From Sanghuangporus weigelae (taxonomy: Eukaryota > Basidiomycota > Agaricomycetes > Hymenochaetales > Hymenochaetaceae): a DNA stretch of 64,000 nucleotides. Each line of letters begins with the position of its first letter. The stretch's first letter is position 1. A program made the position numbers and the translations under genes. Location of the stretch: positions 2,170,001 to 2,234,000 of the forward strand of contig CP137325.1 in assembly GCA_033182465.1 (NCBI GenBank), in the 5' to 3' direction. The notes under the pieces were generated by a model. It saw nothing but the letters and a program-made list of their open reading frames with translations. It did not search any database and had not been told where the DNA came from. Shown here piece by piece: positions 35,757 through 48,265 of this stretch.

Positions 35757-36903
35757 TGGTTGATTGTTGATCGTATAGTATATCAGGCAGCTCTACTTGC
35801 TCCAATCGATTTGCCTGTGCTCCCGCGTTTTCGATATCATTGGACACGGCCACAGTATTGCTTTTCTTTCTGCCTGAAGTATTCTTTCGGCTCAGATTGG
35901 TTTACTGTTCAAGAATGCCTTTATGCTTCCGAGTTTTCCTTGGGCAATTCTGCATTCTTGAGAGCGCCCAGAGCTCTGAAAAGGAGACAATGATGCCATA
36001 CCTGAACTTATTCAAACGACGTGGCGACCGCAAAGCGTCTAGAATCCAGTGATTAGGTAATTGAGAAGAATAACTTTGCTCTGAAACAATGCAAAATATA
36101 CCAGTTTCGAGACACCTACGAGAAAATATTGCTGAATTGGAACTTTGTCTACTTGTTATCCAACAATATCTGGGCGCAATGATCGTATTGTATTTTAGTT
36201 CCAAGTCTTCCAGCTCAAATCTCACTGGCACTTTTCTTTTGCATCCAACGGATCCAATCCGTCAGAAACAATGGATGAAACTGGGCGACATTCAGTTTCG
36301 AGGACGCCAACGCCAAAGAGGAAAATGGACTCTAGAAAGGAGCAAGTTGCGGCAGACCTTGGAGCGACTCATATAACAGATACAAGTTGGACAACAGATA
36401 CAAGTCGGACAAACGCAGAGAAAGCCTTGAGAAAGAGGAGATCGTTCACTCGAAGGAGTTCAGCCTTGACTCGGAACGATAGCTCCGCAGCTGATGATGC
36501 AGACCAGGTATTGTATAATGAATGGAAACGACTCACCTGGTCATAACTAACCACCTTTTTTCCCATCAATAAATAAGACTTAAGGGACTTGCGCTGAGCA
36601 AGAGCGAAGTGTGCGGAAGTTGAAAGCCAAACGTCCGTCTCGGGATAGGTCATTAATATTATCAGTGCGTTGTTTGCCAGACAAGAAGTGCATATCATGC
36701 CTATGTATAACTGCCTCCATAATATATGACACTTTCGACAGCTCTGTGTCGAGGTGCGCACTTGAGATAACTTCTCGTAGTGAAGCTTTCGATTGATCGG
36801 ACTACGCCGGCTGAGTTCAAATTGACAGCTTAGTCATGCGCGTGCTTGAGTGCAATTCTTACCCTTACTTTACGCTTTACTTCGTTGATCACAGCTTCAT
36901 AGT
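35757..36903. other. Intergenic with a possible small gene
   Basis: Between about 36270 and 36510 a plus-strand frame from ATG reads a charged peptide with ALRKRRSFTRRSS, an NLS-like basic run, and the repeated motif TDTSWTTDTSRT, ending near a GT donor. It might be an exon of an unknown small protein; support is weak. Confidence 0.25.
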
Positions 36904-38046
36904 ATGCAAGGTAAGGTCGCTCATGTTCGACCTACTGTAGACTCATTCAGTTCAAAAGCAGGCCTTGTAGCTTATGATGGTGACTCTGCAAGTGATTCTG
37001 AGCAAAGAAACATGTATAATGTGAGACTTTCATTCGTTCGTTTCGTGCTACATCTGTTTCCCTCTTTCCCTGCTTTTCTTTTTGGTCTATGCGATAGGAG
37101 CACAAACTGAAGGAGCGTATTGGTATTGCTTCAGAACGTGCGTCGTAACTTTCTCTTCATTTATTCATACTCACTGACTGTGGTTGATTTGTGCAGGAGG
37201 CAGGAAAAGCTCGATGCAGACATCGAGACGACCTACCGGCATACAATCGCGGAAGACACCTCGCATTTCAACGAATGATCCTGATCGTGGCCTACCTGCT
37301 CCTCCCACCTCAGATGAGGAAGGTGCCCACGCTGAGCCCATAGCAGGCCCTTCGAGAGGGACATCTCCCTCCACAAGCCATACATCCTCCGAGAGGCAAG
37401 TCGATGAGCTGGCCCGTATAAGGACTCTTCTTCGGCCCCCACCAATCCCAGGACTAGATGACTGGGGTATCCCACCTGTGCCTAACGGTGATGATGACGA
37501 ATGTGACCCGGCGCTCATCGCAAAGTTGAGCCAATTCCAGGAGCTCAAGCGGGACCCATCGAACCCGAGGCACTTCAACGACTCACTCATGTCGAATCGC
37601 TCGTTTCGGAATCCGCATTTGTACGCTCAGTTGGTGGAGTTTGTGGATGTGGATGAGTGCACGACGAATTTTCCGGCGGATATCTGGGATCCGAGGGACG
37701 TTAGAGAGGGGTGGTTTGCGGAGCGGATAGGTACGTCCCATGACCTTGGATATGAACCTCAATTCATCAATCATTGTGGTGCCATGTTTGCTTCATAGCG
37801 GAGGAGCAGAAGAGACGGGAAGAAAGACAGGCTGCGAAGCAAGCTGCGGGGAAACGATCTCATATCGATTTCACTTCTTCCTCGCGCTCTTCTTCGGCTC
37901 GGCCGACCTCTGGTACAGCAAGATACGGGACTGGTCTGCACCACTCAGGCTCAGGCGGATATTTGAACCGAGGGAGTCGATTTGCGCCATATTCATCGCA
38001 CATGAGTACATCTGGGAAGGACAGGACCGATGGTCGTTGGGGGTAG
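36904..38046 (+). CDS. HCNGP-like (SAP30-binding protein family)
   Basis: Four exons join exactly: 36904-37020, 37098-37137, 37197-37730 and 37799-38046, giving 312 aa. The N-terminus contains [15 protein letters not shown], the usual acidic start of this family. The HCNGP domain is clear: [74 protein letters not shown]-rich helix ([19 protein letters not shown]) and a Ser/Gly/Arg-rich tail follow. Human SAP30BP and yeast relatives are nuclear and linked to transcriptional repression and pre-mRNA splicing. The gene looks intact. Confidence 0.93.
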
Positions 38047-38448
38047 TATTTTCTCACTGCTGAAATTGCTTTGTGATTTGTTCTATGTTCATCAATGCAG
38101 TAAATGCAGCACCAGAATGAGAGTTACGTGCAAAGGGACGATTGTCGAGGACAAGCGTTCTAGACATCCCGAATCTTGTGACAACTAGCGATCCGAGAAC
38201 AAAGAATGATACAAAACATATTCATATCAATATTGCATTGCCTCAACTACTAAACAGGTCCGATATAGATTATCGTTGTCCTTTGATATATTTCTTCCGA
38301 TGCGCGAGTTCTCCGCGTATTCTTCCCTTCGCAATGTCAATTCCATTCCTAGTCATACACTGCTCTACCTTCGTAAAGAAAGACGAATCTTCGCTATTTG
38401 TTGGTATACATGGATTAGAGTGAACTTGGTTATTCTGTTGACCGTTCA
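38047..38448. other. Intergenic between convergent genes
   Basis: 3' flanks of the HCNGP-like gene and the next minus-strand gene. No gene seen. Confidence 0.4.
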
Positions 38449-39085
38449 TCATTCATTGAAGAAATCGAGAGGCGTGTCAAGAGATTGGATCGCATCCCAT
38501 GAACGCGGGTGACCGTCCTCGTCCCGACTGCCTTCGTCGGTAAGAATAGAGTGAAAGATTACGTCGCTTTCGCCCTAGAATATCGATCGATTGGATTGGC
38601 AGCTTGGATGAAACACGAAGGACTTACCCTGTTCGGAGGGTCGTGGACCCTGTATTTACGAATATACAATAATGAGCGTTCAGGTGGATATGAATGTACA
38701 GATAGAAATGAGTTATACCGCACCTAACGTGTATGAACCCCTCCCCGCCTTCTTCGATCGCGGGGATCCTGACCTTCCCGAAAATGATCGTTCCGTAAGC
38801 AGTCGCACCGCTCCTCACGAGCACCAAATCCTTCTCAACATCAAAGTTCGTAAGCTCGGCGTCCGAAAGGCCCGCAGCGCGTCGGAACATCTGAGGTTCG
38901 TGCTTGTCCCAGTGGTGACGGAGTCTGACGAGCTCATGCTTGATCTTGTCTTCGACGACCTTGAAGGCTTCGATGGCCTTTGGGAGAGGCGCGTGGGCCT
39001 CGTTGAGATCGATTGTTTCACGGGTTGCTTGATGGATGAGAGTCAGTCGACCGTAATACTCTGTATTTTATCCGGAATGTACTGA
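38449..39085 (-). CDS. Conserved basidiomycete protein, first exon unresolved
   Basis: From about 39060 downward the minus strand reads EYYGRLTLIHQATRETIDLN, AFKVVEDKIKHELVRLRHHW, MFRRAAGLSDAELTNFDVEK, DLVLVRSGATAYGTIIFGKV and RIPAIEEGGEGFIHVR. Splicing at the GTGCGG donor (about 38722) and the acceptor near 38652 adds VHDPPNR. A second intron (GTAAGT to TATTCTAG) adds GESDVIFHSILTDEGSRDED and the ending DAIQSLDTPLDFFNE before the stop at 38449. This combination recalls a widespread, uncharacterised Agaricomycete family. The start MGQYIPDKIQ just upstream is one base out of frame with EYYG, so either a tiny intron, a different first exon or a frameshift must be invoked. Function unknown. Confidence 0.6.
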
Positions 39086-40071
39086 CCCATTGCTCGTTTC
39101 GCCGGAGGTCGTGGTTTAGTGATTATGATTAGCAGACTCGATATCGGTTTAACGGTTATGACCTTGTTTATTATGTAAAAATGATGTAAAAAGATTACGG
39201 TAGTCATCTCCATATCTTCCTTTCTTTTTGCATTTGCCATCGCGCCATGGTTCAATATCAGACGAGCAGCGGCTATGCATAATTTACCATGAATGGTATA
39301 CTGTCGGACTTAGCCCATTGGATTATCCAGAGAATTGAGGACGATTAGCTGAAAGCCCAGGAAAGCCGTGCTTCGTTCCAGTTATTGTCTCAGCATCCTT
39401 GGGTCCTCGAGTCCTGGATATATCTCGAAGCTACATCTGATTTTCCAATTTATCCGAAGGAGTTCGTACTTATCTCTTCGAAAATACAACCAAATGCTTT
39501 TATTGGCGATTTCCGCTCCTCATCACCCTCCAAAGCGAGGCTTTGCAGTCCGAAGTGTCATGCGGGCGATACCGCGACCCAAAGGAGTTTCGAAAAACAT
39601 ATTCACAAGGCCAAGGCGCTTGTTGAAGATATCCATTCCTGTGACATGTAAGTTTATGTCTGGACCCCAATCGTCCTGGGGGGGGAATGACGGTCTCGGT
39701 GTAGAAGAAACCCTGCGCGATGGAATTGGCCCCACCACCAGAAGTTGATCTCAACAGTCGCGCACATCAGCGACTGACATTTCTACAGACACCTGTACTA
39801 CATATTTGTGCTTCTCGACATTTCTCCGTCTCGAGCGCTCTCTTGCGAACCTTGCTTCTAATGCAAAGTCCGGTGGCACTCATGTCTTTGGATGTCCTGT
39901 ATGGATCGCATGACTCTAAGCCCCGACGGATCGAAATGAAATGAGCACCTACAAGGTCAGCTTCCAGGTAAGAATTATATCCCAAGTACATGTACGTTCT
40001 AACTATCCATCGCACCTGACTCTCCTACGTCAAGGGTTGCTGCGCAGAGCAAATGGCTTTACTTTCATTCA
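39086..40071. other. Possible minus-strand coding remnant at 39.52-39.77 kb
   Basis: The minus strand reads GGGANSIAQGFFYTETVIPP, then, across a run of Cs that shifts the frame, DDWGPDINLHVTGMDIFNKR, LGLVNMFFETPLGRG and TLRTAKPRFGG before a stop at 39523. The peptide looks real but I do not recognise it. The C-run shift suggests decay or a sequencing length error. Confidence 0.35.
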
Positions 40072-40880
40072 TTGATATCACAGCTAAAACATTCCCTCGC
40101 AATGACAACAGCTATATTCCTGTGTATCCTCGTTCATTTGCTATATCCCATCATGCTTGACTCGTCTCCGGAACTCGTGTCTGACGCCATCAGACAGTAT
40201 GGAAAGAACTTCACTAAGGACTTTCAGCGTTCCATCACGGCGGTGCTACCATGGCCATCGCAGACTAACCAAGGTGTCCTCTTCCACAGGGTAAGGTCAA
40301 TATCACTGGCGCCTGTGTCGGCGGTGTCTGCGCCGCAATGCTTCTTCGAGAGCAGGGAATCCCTTTCGAGATTCTAGAGGCATCCGACCCTGTTGGTGGT
40401 CGCCTCTTTACGCACAAGTTCTCTCAGGAGCAGCATAGTTACTGTATTAGTAAAGTAACTTCTCTCTCTTTTTCACTCTCTAGTGATCAGCCTTTCGGTT
40501 TCATGCAGGATGTTGGACCAATGCGCTTTCCCTAAACGCTGTTGATGAACGCCGTCTTTCGCCTCTTCGTTATTCTTCGTACAAAGGGAGAGAAAGGAGG
40601 GAATCTGACACCGTATATCTTTGAAATATACAAGCCCTGGAAGCATCAAAGTGAGCCGTCTAGCAAATACCCCTCTCAAGTTACAATCTGCCAGATGACG
40701 AGATGGACAAGACGGACGGGAAACGGGCATGGTTTGATGGGAAAAACCTTGAGTTGAGTAGAGAGGACATCATGGGGCACTATTCCATTGTTGGACGATT
40801 TCCCGGACAGAGGGTCTGCGGAATGAAGTCGAGCGAATTGAGCGAGAATAAAATAATGATTCATCATATTTTTCTTTATT
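40072..40880 (+). pseudogene. Flavin amine oxidase (L-amino-acid-oxidase-like) relic
   Basis: Pieces in different frames match the N-terminal part of fungal amine oxidases in order: an N-terminal QYGKNFTKDFQRSITAVLPW segment, a dinucleotide-binding strand KVNITGACVGGVCAAMLLRE (Cys in place of the second Gly of GxGxxG), QGIPFEILEASDPVGGRLFT, MQDVGPMRFP, an LTPYIFEIYKPW segment and a short acidic stretch near 40700. Frame changes and a stop directly after MRFP break the gene. Everything downstream of about residue 250 of a normal enzyme is missing. It is a truncated, decayed host gene. Confidence 0.7.
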
Positions 40881-41294
40881 CAAACTGCTTTGTTAGCTCG
40901 ATAGAAAGTCGTAGCAGCGAATCGATCCTCCTTTTCCAGGGATTCCACTTCCAGGACTCGGCATACTGGTTACATTCTATTTTCGGGGCACAGCCTCTCC
41001 ACTCCTTTCTTCTACTGTTCTGTATGTACATTTACATCTTCTCCTTCGAGTAAAATGCTTACTAGTCATCCCGTCTGTTCTCCCTATGTTCTTCGGCTCG
41101 GATGCTCGCAGTTGAAGCTAGGTTGTACATTCTTCTTCCTTGTCGATTCGCCATTTTGTCATCTCTCTTCATGTATAGTGGCGTATTGTAAAGTCTGAGG
41201 CACACTGAATGATTCTATGTATTGACGTTATAGAAGAAAAGACATGTAGTAACATTGCCTGCGTATAATTCTCTGTACAAAGGAGCGCCAGCTC
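40881..41294. other. Intergenic, no gene seen
   Basis: AT-rich, pyrimidine-rich sequence between the relic and the 3' end of the next gene. Confidence 0.4.
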
Positions 41295-44104
41295 TTAGCC
41301 AACCCAGCGAACATGTTCCCAACCTTTTGCCGTCAACTGTTCCTTCCTGGTATTAACACCAACACCATCCCAGCAAAACTTGTCATTACTCCCTCCGGGA
41401 TAGCGGAACCAGGCACGTGGCTTGTACTTTTTCTGCATCTGCCTATGTGCACTTTCCTTCATACGAGTGAAGACTGATTCATGCACGTAAATGAACTTGC
41501 CGTTTCCATTTCCGTCTTCGTTCCATGCATCACCGTAGATCTCGCGTCCTCGACCGCCATTTAATAAAGTCTTTTTCTCCTTGCGGTTTTTTCCTCCGCC
41601 AGTTTCCTGCAAACGAACGACGCGCGGTACTAAATCGATGACCAGCCAAATGATATTGCGCCAAAACTGGTCATGTATGGGAGAGAGGACGTCCGATGTG
41701 TCTTCGTCATGCTGAGTATAGTCGCCGTGAAGTCCAGGTTCTAGATCGAGAGGTGGATCAGGGTTAGGTGTGAAACGATGGAAGAGACGTCGGAGCACTT
41801 CTTTGACGACTCTCGGTGCACGTCTGACGATATCCTTGATGGATCGCCACGCATGTCCGAATGCTTGTTTGACAGTTTTCCAGGCGTATCTGATCGCGTT
41901 TCCGATCGCGCCTTTGAAGTTGACAGGGAGCATGTGCCAGAAGAGAAGGCATACATACCATAAAGGAGCAAGAATGACACGCAGTAGCATCCAGACACCC
42001 AGACACGTCAGCGCGATGAATCGGGCCAACAGGAATACGGCGAATCGGAGGATAGATAGAGTTATGTCCCTGACAGGACTTCCCGCCAGACCTCCATGTT
42101 TAGGCTGAGGTTTGGATTCAAGCTCGAGTCTGATTCTTCCGGCTGTGACTTTAGCTGCCGCGCCTATGCTGTTTATTGTATGTCTGGCTTCAGCAAGCTT
42201 GGCTTTCCGGCTCGTCAGCTCAGCTGTAATGTCCTCAAGCTCGGCTCTATGAATCTCGAGCTCGGCTCTACGAATGTCATCTCCGGTGATGCGGAATCTT
42301 TCCTCGACTCCACGGACTTCTTCTTTAGTCGCATTTTTGACTGCGGCTACTATCTTGTCTCTGGATTCCCTCCCGGCTGCATCTCCGGTCATGTCTCGAA
42401 CCATACACACAGCTGCATCTCTGAATATGCGCGTGCATATGACTGCGTCAGTGACTTCATGATCATTTGCGGCCGTGAATGCAAGATCGACTTCTGCGTC
42501 CACACGCTGAACCACTGCTTCTACCATCTGCAAATGGTCCACATTGTCGGCTATTGCTTGTTCCACATTAATGACTGCATGTGCGAATGCGTCATTGACT
42601 GTGGCTCTGAACATACCGGCACGCTCGGCTGCTTCTCTGGCTACATACTTCGCCGCCGCCCCGAACACACGATTGGCTGCTTTTTTGACCTCATCTCTGA
42701 CCTGACCCGGTGCTGTTATGAGCACGTGCTCGGCTGCTTCTGTGATCGCAAATCTGGCTGCTTTCGCGACCTCATGCACGGCTGCGGCTCTGGCCTCATG
42801 CACGGCTGCGGTTTGGACTGCATACACGACATTGTTTCTGACCTGAAGTACGTCCGGGATTTCGGTCACGCCTTCGTAATCCGGATCGGGGATGTCTACG
42901 AATCCAATCCTTACCAGCCATGGCAAGTCAAACTGAATTCCGGTGTGTGCTTGCAAGCATTCCCTGATCATCCATCGAAGGGAGATTCGAGAGAGGGAAT
43001 TACGAGTGCCGTTCCTGACCGCGCCTCCTCCAACGTCGGAATGACTCCCAGCAAACCAGACTTCCTTCACATCGACATTCGCATTGACGTTCGTGTTGAA
43101 GTTGTCCTTGTAGTTTGGCCTGTAGTCAACACGGTGTTCGTCCAAAGCAAGTGCCTGACGGAAAAAACAGATGCCACTATCCTCGGGATCGATGAGTGGC
43201 AATTCCCTTCCAGACAATCCCACAGATGCAACAGTATCCCTAGGTCAGATATGATACAGTCATTTATGCAATCATTTGCATTCTGTCATGATTTGGCGTA
43301 CCAGAGTCCAAGGAATGTGATTTTCACTTCACGACAAATTGAAGATTTGTATGCACGACAAAGATCTCTCCCTTCTTTCCTGTCACTGCTCACAAAGTGC
43401 TTCCAAACAAATGGTATCTGTGCGACATTGCCTTGTGGCAGCAGACCGACCTTCTGCAGGAATCCCGCTAAAACACGAGCCGTGTATGCACCCCGTGAGA
43501 ATCCAAATAGGGAGACTTTGTCCCCTTCCTCATCTACATGCTTGTTTCAATTCAAAAAGTTAATGCATTTGCGAGTAATGAGAGCTTACAATACTGCATT
43601 AAAAAGCGGTATGCATCTGTCATCAAAACAGCGCGTCAGAATGCATGCCTAAAAATATCGTGGAAACATAGAACCTTGGACATGATGCTCGAGATTCCAC
43701 GCAATCGCGGAGTCCAATTTTTTTGAAAAATAAATGACTGGCTTTGTGGCGAGCCAAGGATGAGTGTATGTCCCTATTCCTGTCTGGTAATAGACTTTTT
43801 GATTCTTTCGATCTTTGCTGAGGCATCTAAAAAATTTCAAGGCGTTTGTGTCCTGTAAGCGAGAAGTATGAGTGAGTCGTCCATAGACGCAGAGGTAGCT
43901 GTGTCTTACATAATTAGAAACCTCATTCTCAGTCCCATCGAAACATAGGACAAGATGTCGAGGGCCATCTTCGCCCGCCCCGATCCTCGCCCCGGCCACG
44001 AACGTCCCTTCCGATAGAAAGTCCGTGTCATCTGTGACCAGATACCCGAGTCCGTCCTCCCACGTCTCCGCAATGATATGGCGTAGAGGCATGTCTTTTT
44101 CCAT
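41295..44104 (-). CDS. DUF2235/Tle1-fold alpha/beta hydrolase with membrane anchor
   Basis: The start is MEKDMPLRHIIAETWEDG. The N-terminal hydrolase part spans several exons: RHLVLCFDGTENEVSNY, the DTNALKFFRCL and YYQTGIGTY blocks, the nucleophile elbow VSLFGFSRGAYTAR (GxSxG), VKEVWFAGSHSDVGGG with the catalytic Asp/His region, and ISLRWMIRECLQ. This matches DUF2235 (PF09994), the fold of Tle1-type phospholipases, widespread in fungi with unknown substrates. Then comes an unusual ~230-residue Ala/Glu/Val-rich helical stretch (about 42090-42830), two or three membrane segments (ILRFAVFLLARFIALTCLGV, LWYVCLLFWHMLPV) and a soluble C-terminus ending GWEHVRWVG. Introns near 43855-43917, 43640-43690 and 43540-43590 have normal GT/AG ends. 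It looks intact. Confidence 0.85.
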
Positions 44105-47100
44105 TGTAGAGAGATTAATCGTTTGACTATGAGTTTTCGCTGATGAAAGGGGACAACAGAGGACATTCGAACACAAGGAACGGATTATTCCTTTATATCG
44201 TTGATACACCAACCAATCAAATGAATCAAAAGTGGTCTATCGCACCTCAGTATGCCGTGTTTCTTCATTTTGCAGGATTTCCCAATGTTGTAAGCTTCGC
44301 GCCGCCTCATGTACAGTATATCGGCATGCCTGATATGTGTCTGATGTGAAGTTTTCACCAGAGGATCCTAGTGATTGACACATGCTAAACACGTCAAAAA
44401 AAGATCTTTTACTTGGCCTATAAGAGCTCGTTCTGTTTTGAGTGTCAAAAGATGCAGGCTGATATTCGAGCGATTCGCTCAGATGGACGATGACAGCGAC
44501 AACACGAGTGTGCGCTTCGCCATAGAGCCATTCAGTGTGCGCGCTTCTTTACGGAATGTGTATATGTTCCTCGTTATATATCAGTACTCTTCGGATCCGG
44601 AGAGATTCGCGATAAAGGTCTGTCATTATTGGCGAGTCGGCGTAGTGCTTTCCCCTTGGATCGTAGCGAAGGGCCTCGAATTCAAAGACGATCGTTGTGC
44701 GCAATAGATAGATAATTACGTAGATTTTCCTGTGGCGAGAAGGACAGATGCTGGAATTGTCAGCAACCCCGCGCAGATGTGCAATGCCTCTGAGCTATAT
44801 AGGGATCAAATTAATCAGAACAGAGTAGGTACGGACAAGAGCAATGGCATGCTGATCGATCTACAGTACCAGCGACCGGTGATTTCCGCTGCCTTCACCG
44901 TAGCCCGTGTGCCGCTCTGGCAAATATGAGAAGCCTGCGGAATGTCATATTTCGGCTGCTAGTGAAGCAAGTAGGAGACCAATCCGCAAAGTAAATAAAT
45001 TGTAGTCGCCTTTCCTCACCTAGATACCTGCTCTGAGGAAACAGGAAAATAGAATCACTTACATAGTTGTGGGGTCTCTGTTCCTGGGCCTCTCGCCAGC
45101 AATCTTGTACGCAATGGAAGCGAGCGTATTCTTCTTGGTAATTTCCGGTTTTAGGATTGCAATTGTAGCCATAATATCAAACCCGGGTGGTCATAGCGAA
45201 GACGACGATCAGCCACTCTCGCGCGACTCGAACATACTGAGCGCAATGCGCATGTTGATTTTCGACAGGCAATGTCACTCGGTCACGGCGTTACTTCAAT
45301 TTTGAGGTATGACGGTGCCTTCGGTGTGCCACGATGCTGCCTTCTTTGTCTTTCATCAAGATGTACTTGACCAGTGTGAAACAGAAAATGGAACTGGGCT
45401 ATCTTTGCAAGCGCCTGCCGAAATGTCGTCGCAGTATTCGATACTGCACCTCTTTTGCAAGATCTTCGGAGCTAGGGCCGCTCCTTGTGGCAACGTGAAA
45501 TCCTAATGATGAGATGAGTCCGTAAGATTTGCAATACTGAGTAAGTGGGTTTCAGTCTACTGTTTGTAGGCAGAAACGAACAGCATTAACTTCTCATCAT
45601 GGATAGACAATTCCATTTGGGATTTGGTAAACAAGCGCGCCTACTTCTATTCCATGTTCACAGTATTCGCAAGCCGACCGGCGCTGGCACACACCCGATG
45701 TCCTTAACTGCCGTATCCTTAGGTAGCATGTGACAGAAAAATCGACAGACGTACGCCCGGATGTCACCGCCACCAACAATGCCACGAGCGGTGCCGAATA
45801 TCTCGAAGAAGAAGAAATGCAGAGCCAACCGTAACTACTGTAGAACGCAATCTTCATCTTCATTATCTTCTACTCCACGAGTATTAATATTTTCGGTGCA
45901 ATACATGCTATCGTTACGTTCCGGGCGTCCAGGCAATCTCGTCCGAACTCATGTCCGCTGTTGATTCTAGGCCCAAAAGAGAGAAATCAAATACCAAATA
46001 TTTCTGTACCACGTCGAGCCATCTCCGCTTTTCAGCTATGGAAAACTCTAGATGCTGTCGTCGCTCCTCAAGCATACCGGTAACAAAACTCCGACCTCTT
46101 TGCAAAGGCAAACAGAGTTGTTCCAACTCCGGACAAGGTCCAGGCAAATTTTGGGTGATCTCTAGCAACTGCTCGTTGAGAGCATCACGATCTAAATGAG
46201 GACCTGGAAGTCGACCAAAAGACGCGACATGGACATGGTTCTAGTTCGTAGCTGAAAAAAAAAATCATGGGATTGTTGATTTTTATAAGAACCTAGGCGT
46301 CGCCGAGTGTCTGTGGAAAATCGGACCCTATCAGGTTGTCGTAAGAGTACTTCATTCATTGAGTCGCTATACATGACCAGAAGCGTAGGGCAAGTCGAAA
46401 ACGGCTGCGGTATGCTAGCCGATAGTCGCCTTGAGCAGAGGTACAATAGAGACTCAGAATTAGTTTGGCAATTTGAATGCGGGAACACATCAAGATATTC
46501 TCGAAATAAATAACGGCGACTCCGACTCGTGAGGTCGTGGGTAAAGCTTGGTAATCAGGGTGTTACAAAAAGAATTGTAAACCCTGCGTCTTTTTCGCAC
46601 ATCTCGACAAGCAAACAGAAATCCTCTGAGCTCACAGCTCCAGCAGAGAGCAGGCCGGCGACACAACACCAGACATAGTAAAGAAGGAAGGTCGGATATG
46701 AAGCAGCGGTTGAATTCCTGATAGAGAATGCAGAGTACCAATGGAAAAAGACGAGGCGTTCAGAGTGCGCGATTCCCATCATGTCAGGACACCAGTGAAT
46801 GGCGATATAGCGGACTTATATTCTTAGCGATACGAACTGGAGGGAAGATGGGCGAGGTGAGCATCTCCAATCAATTCCATCTCGTTTATATACGATCGGA
46901 CTTACATAATTTGACGTTACACATGGGCTCATCTGCAGTATATATTTATGATTATATCGCCCTGAGCTTACTTCTGGTGATTGATGGTCACGTCAAGCGT
47001 TCCTGTTCTCTCATACCCGAGACCCTTCCACGGGACCAGAGCACAGAAATGTAAAGTCGCTCTTCTCCCGGTTACGGTTCGTCCTTCCTGAATTCTTTTC

Positions 47101-47247
47101 TTCCATATTTCTGATCATGACTGCCAACAGCGTCGATTCCAGAGCTCCGTATTGATCACGAGCAACAATTCATGCCGGCGCGGTGCGCGGTAAAATACGT
47201 GTGATATATGTCTCTTGGGCATATAAAACGGCTCGGGCCCGATCACT
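44105..47247. other. Long stretch without an intact recognised gene
   Basis: A minus-strand frame at about 45914-46200 reads NEQLLEITQNLPGPCPELEQ, LCLPLQRGRSFVTGMLEERR and EKRRWLDVVQKYLVFDFSLL, a helical, probably coiled-coil piece that may belong to a decayed gene. Another minus-strand piece near 45310-45390 reads YILMKDKEGSIVAHRRHRH. Neither extends into a full gene. The last ~200 bases are the promoter side of the acetylesterase gene. Confidence 0.35.
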
Positions 47248-48265
47248 ATGGACCTGCATAAAACGAATTTCACGATGCGAGTGAAATCCCGGGTGCTCTG
47301 CATCGGCGTAATACTTACGCTTTTTGCACAATCGCTCTTCGCTTTCGTTGAGCTGAACTCGAGATCTCCGACGCTTTACATCGCAGGAGATTCGACTGCT
47401 GCGAAGGACGATGGCTCGCCCGAGCTCTTAGGTTGGGGAGAGAAAATCGGGGAATATATTAGAATTTCAGTCGTGAACAGCGCTGTTTCTGGAGCGACGA
47501 CGCGCACGTATACGGAACAAGGCTATTGTGCGTTTCTTTCTCTTTTTTGCGAAGTGGTTCGCTCAGAATTTGTCCAGTCGCGGAAATTGTCAATGCCGTC
47601 CAAGCTCAAGATATTGTCATCATCGAATTTGGCCACAATGATAATCGATCGCTGTCCGATAACCCTACGACTGGTGACTGTCCTGGGTCGGAACTGAACA
47701 CAACGTGCAACATGTGAGTTTCCGATGAGATGAAGGAGATAAAACTGACGATACTTCCTTCAGAAATGGAACAATCGTTTATACGTACAACAAGTGCGTC
47801 GCGCTAGTCAGTTTCTCCCGCTCAAGATGCTGATAGAACTTGCGAAGATATATGCAGGATGCGATCACGTCACTCAAGGAGAAGCGTGCGAAAGTGATTG
47901 TCTCTTCGCAAACGCCTGACAATCCGTTCGCCATTACGACGAATCCTGTGTTCGTTCGGTATGCAGAGGACCTTGCGCGATCCAACCATCTGAACTACAT
48001 TGATCATTTCCATCTTCTTTTGCGAGAGTATGAAGACCTAGGAGAGAATGCGACGAATGCGCTTTTCCCGCTTGGACAGTATGTCCACACGAGTCCCGAA
48101 GGCGAGTGTTCAATTCAAAGTTTTAAATGTCTGATCAACGAACATTATACAGGTGCGGATATAGCCGCGCAGGCCATCATACGCGGTGTGCTGTGCGATG
48201 TCAGGAACCTGCTTTTTCCATTCGTTACTAATACATCTGTTGTTCCAAGTAAGGAAAGCAATTGA
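47248..48265 (+). CDS. Rhamnogalacturonan acetylesterase (SGNH hydrolase, CE12-like)
   Basis: Exons on the plus strand encode a secreted esterase that removes acetyl groups from pectin rhamnogalacturonan. A signal peptide is clear (VLCIGVILTLFAQSLFAF, from ATG 47248 or 47275). SGNH motifs follow in order: PTLYIAGDSTAAKDD with the nucleophile Ser, VVNSAVSGATTRTY, DIVIIEFGHNDN, and the C-terminal catalytic pair in FPLGQYVHTSPEG.ADIAAQ. The first intron (about 47528-47567) has no junction that fits perfectly in frame, so either an atypical donor or a frameshift is present. Another intron inside SPEG/ADI starts GCGAGT (a GC donor), is 51 nt and has no stop, so reading through it would add 17 residues. 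The enzyme fits a plant-debris-degrading fungus. Confidence 0.87.

Noticed and set aside
38890-39070. Plus-strand frame 38672-39085 as a gene
   Set aside because: The minus-strand reading has family landmarks and continues through two well-formed introns; the plus frame does not.
42096-43652. A 518-codon plus-strand open frame
   Set aside because: It is exactly antisense to the DUF2235 gene, rich in Cys, His and Ser as mirror frames of a codon-biased gene are, and resembles no family. The minus-strand reading has clear motifs.
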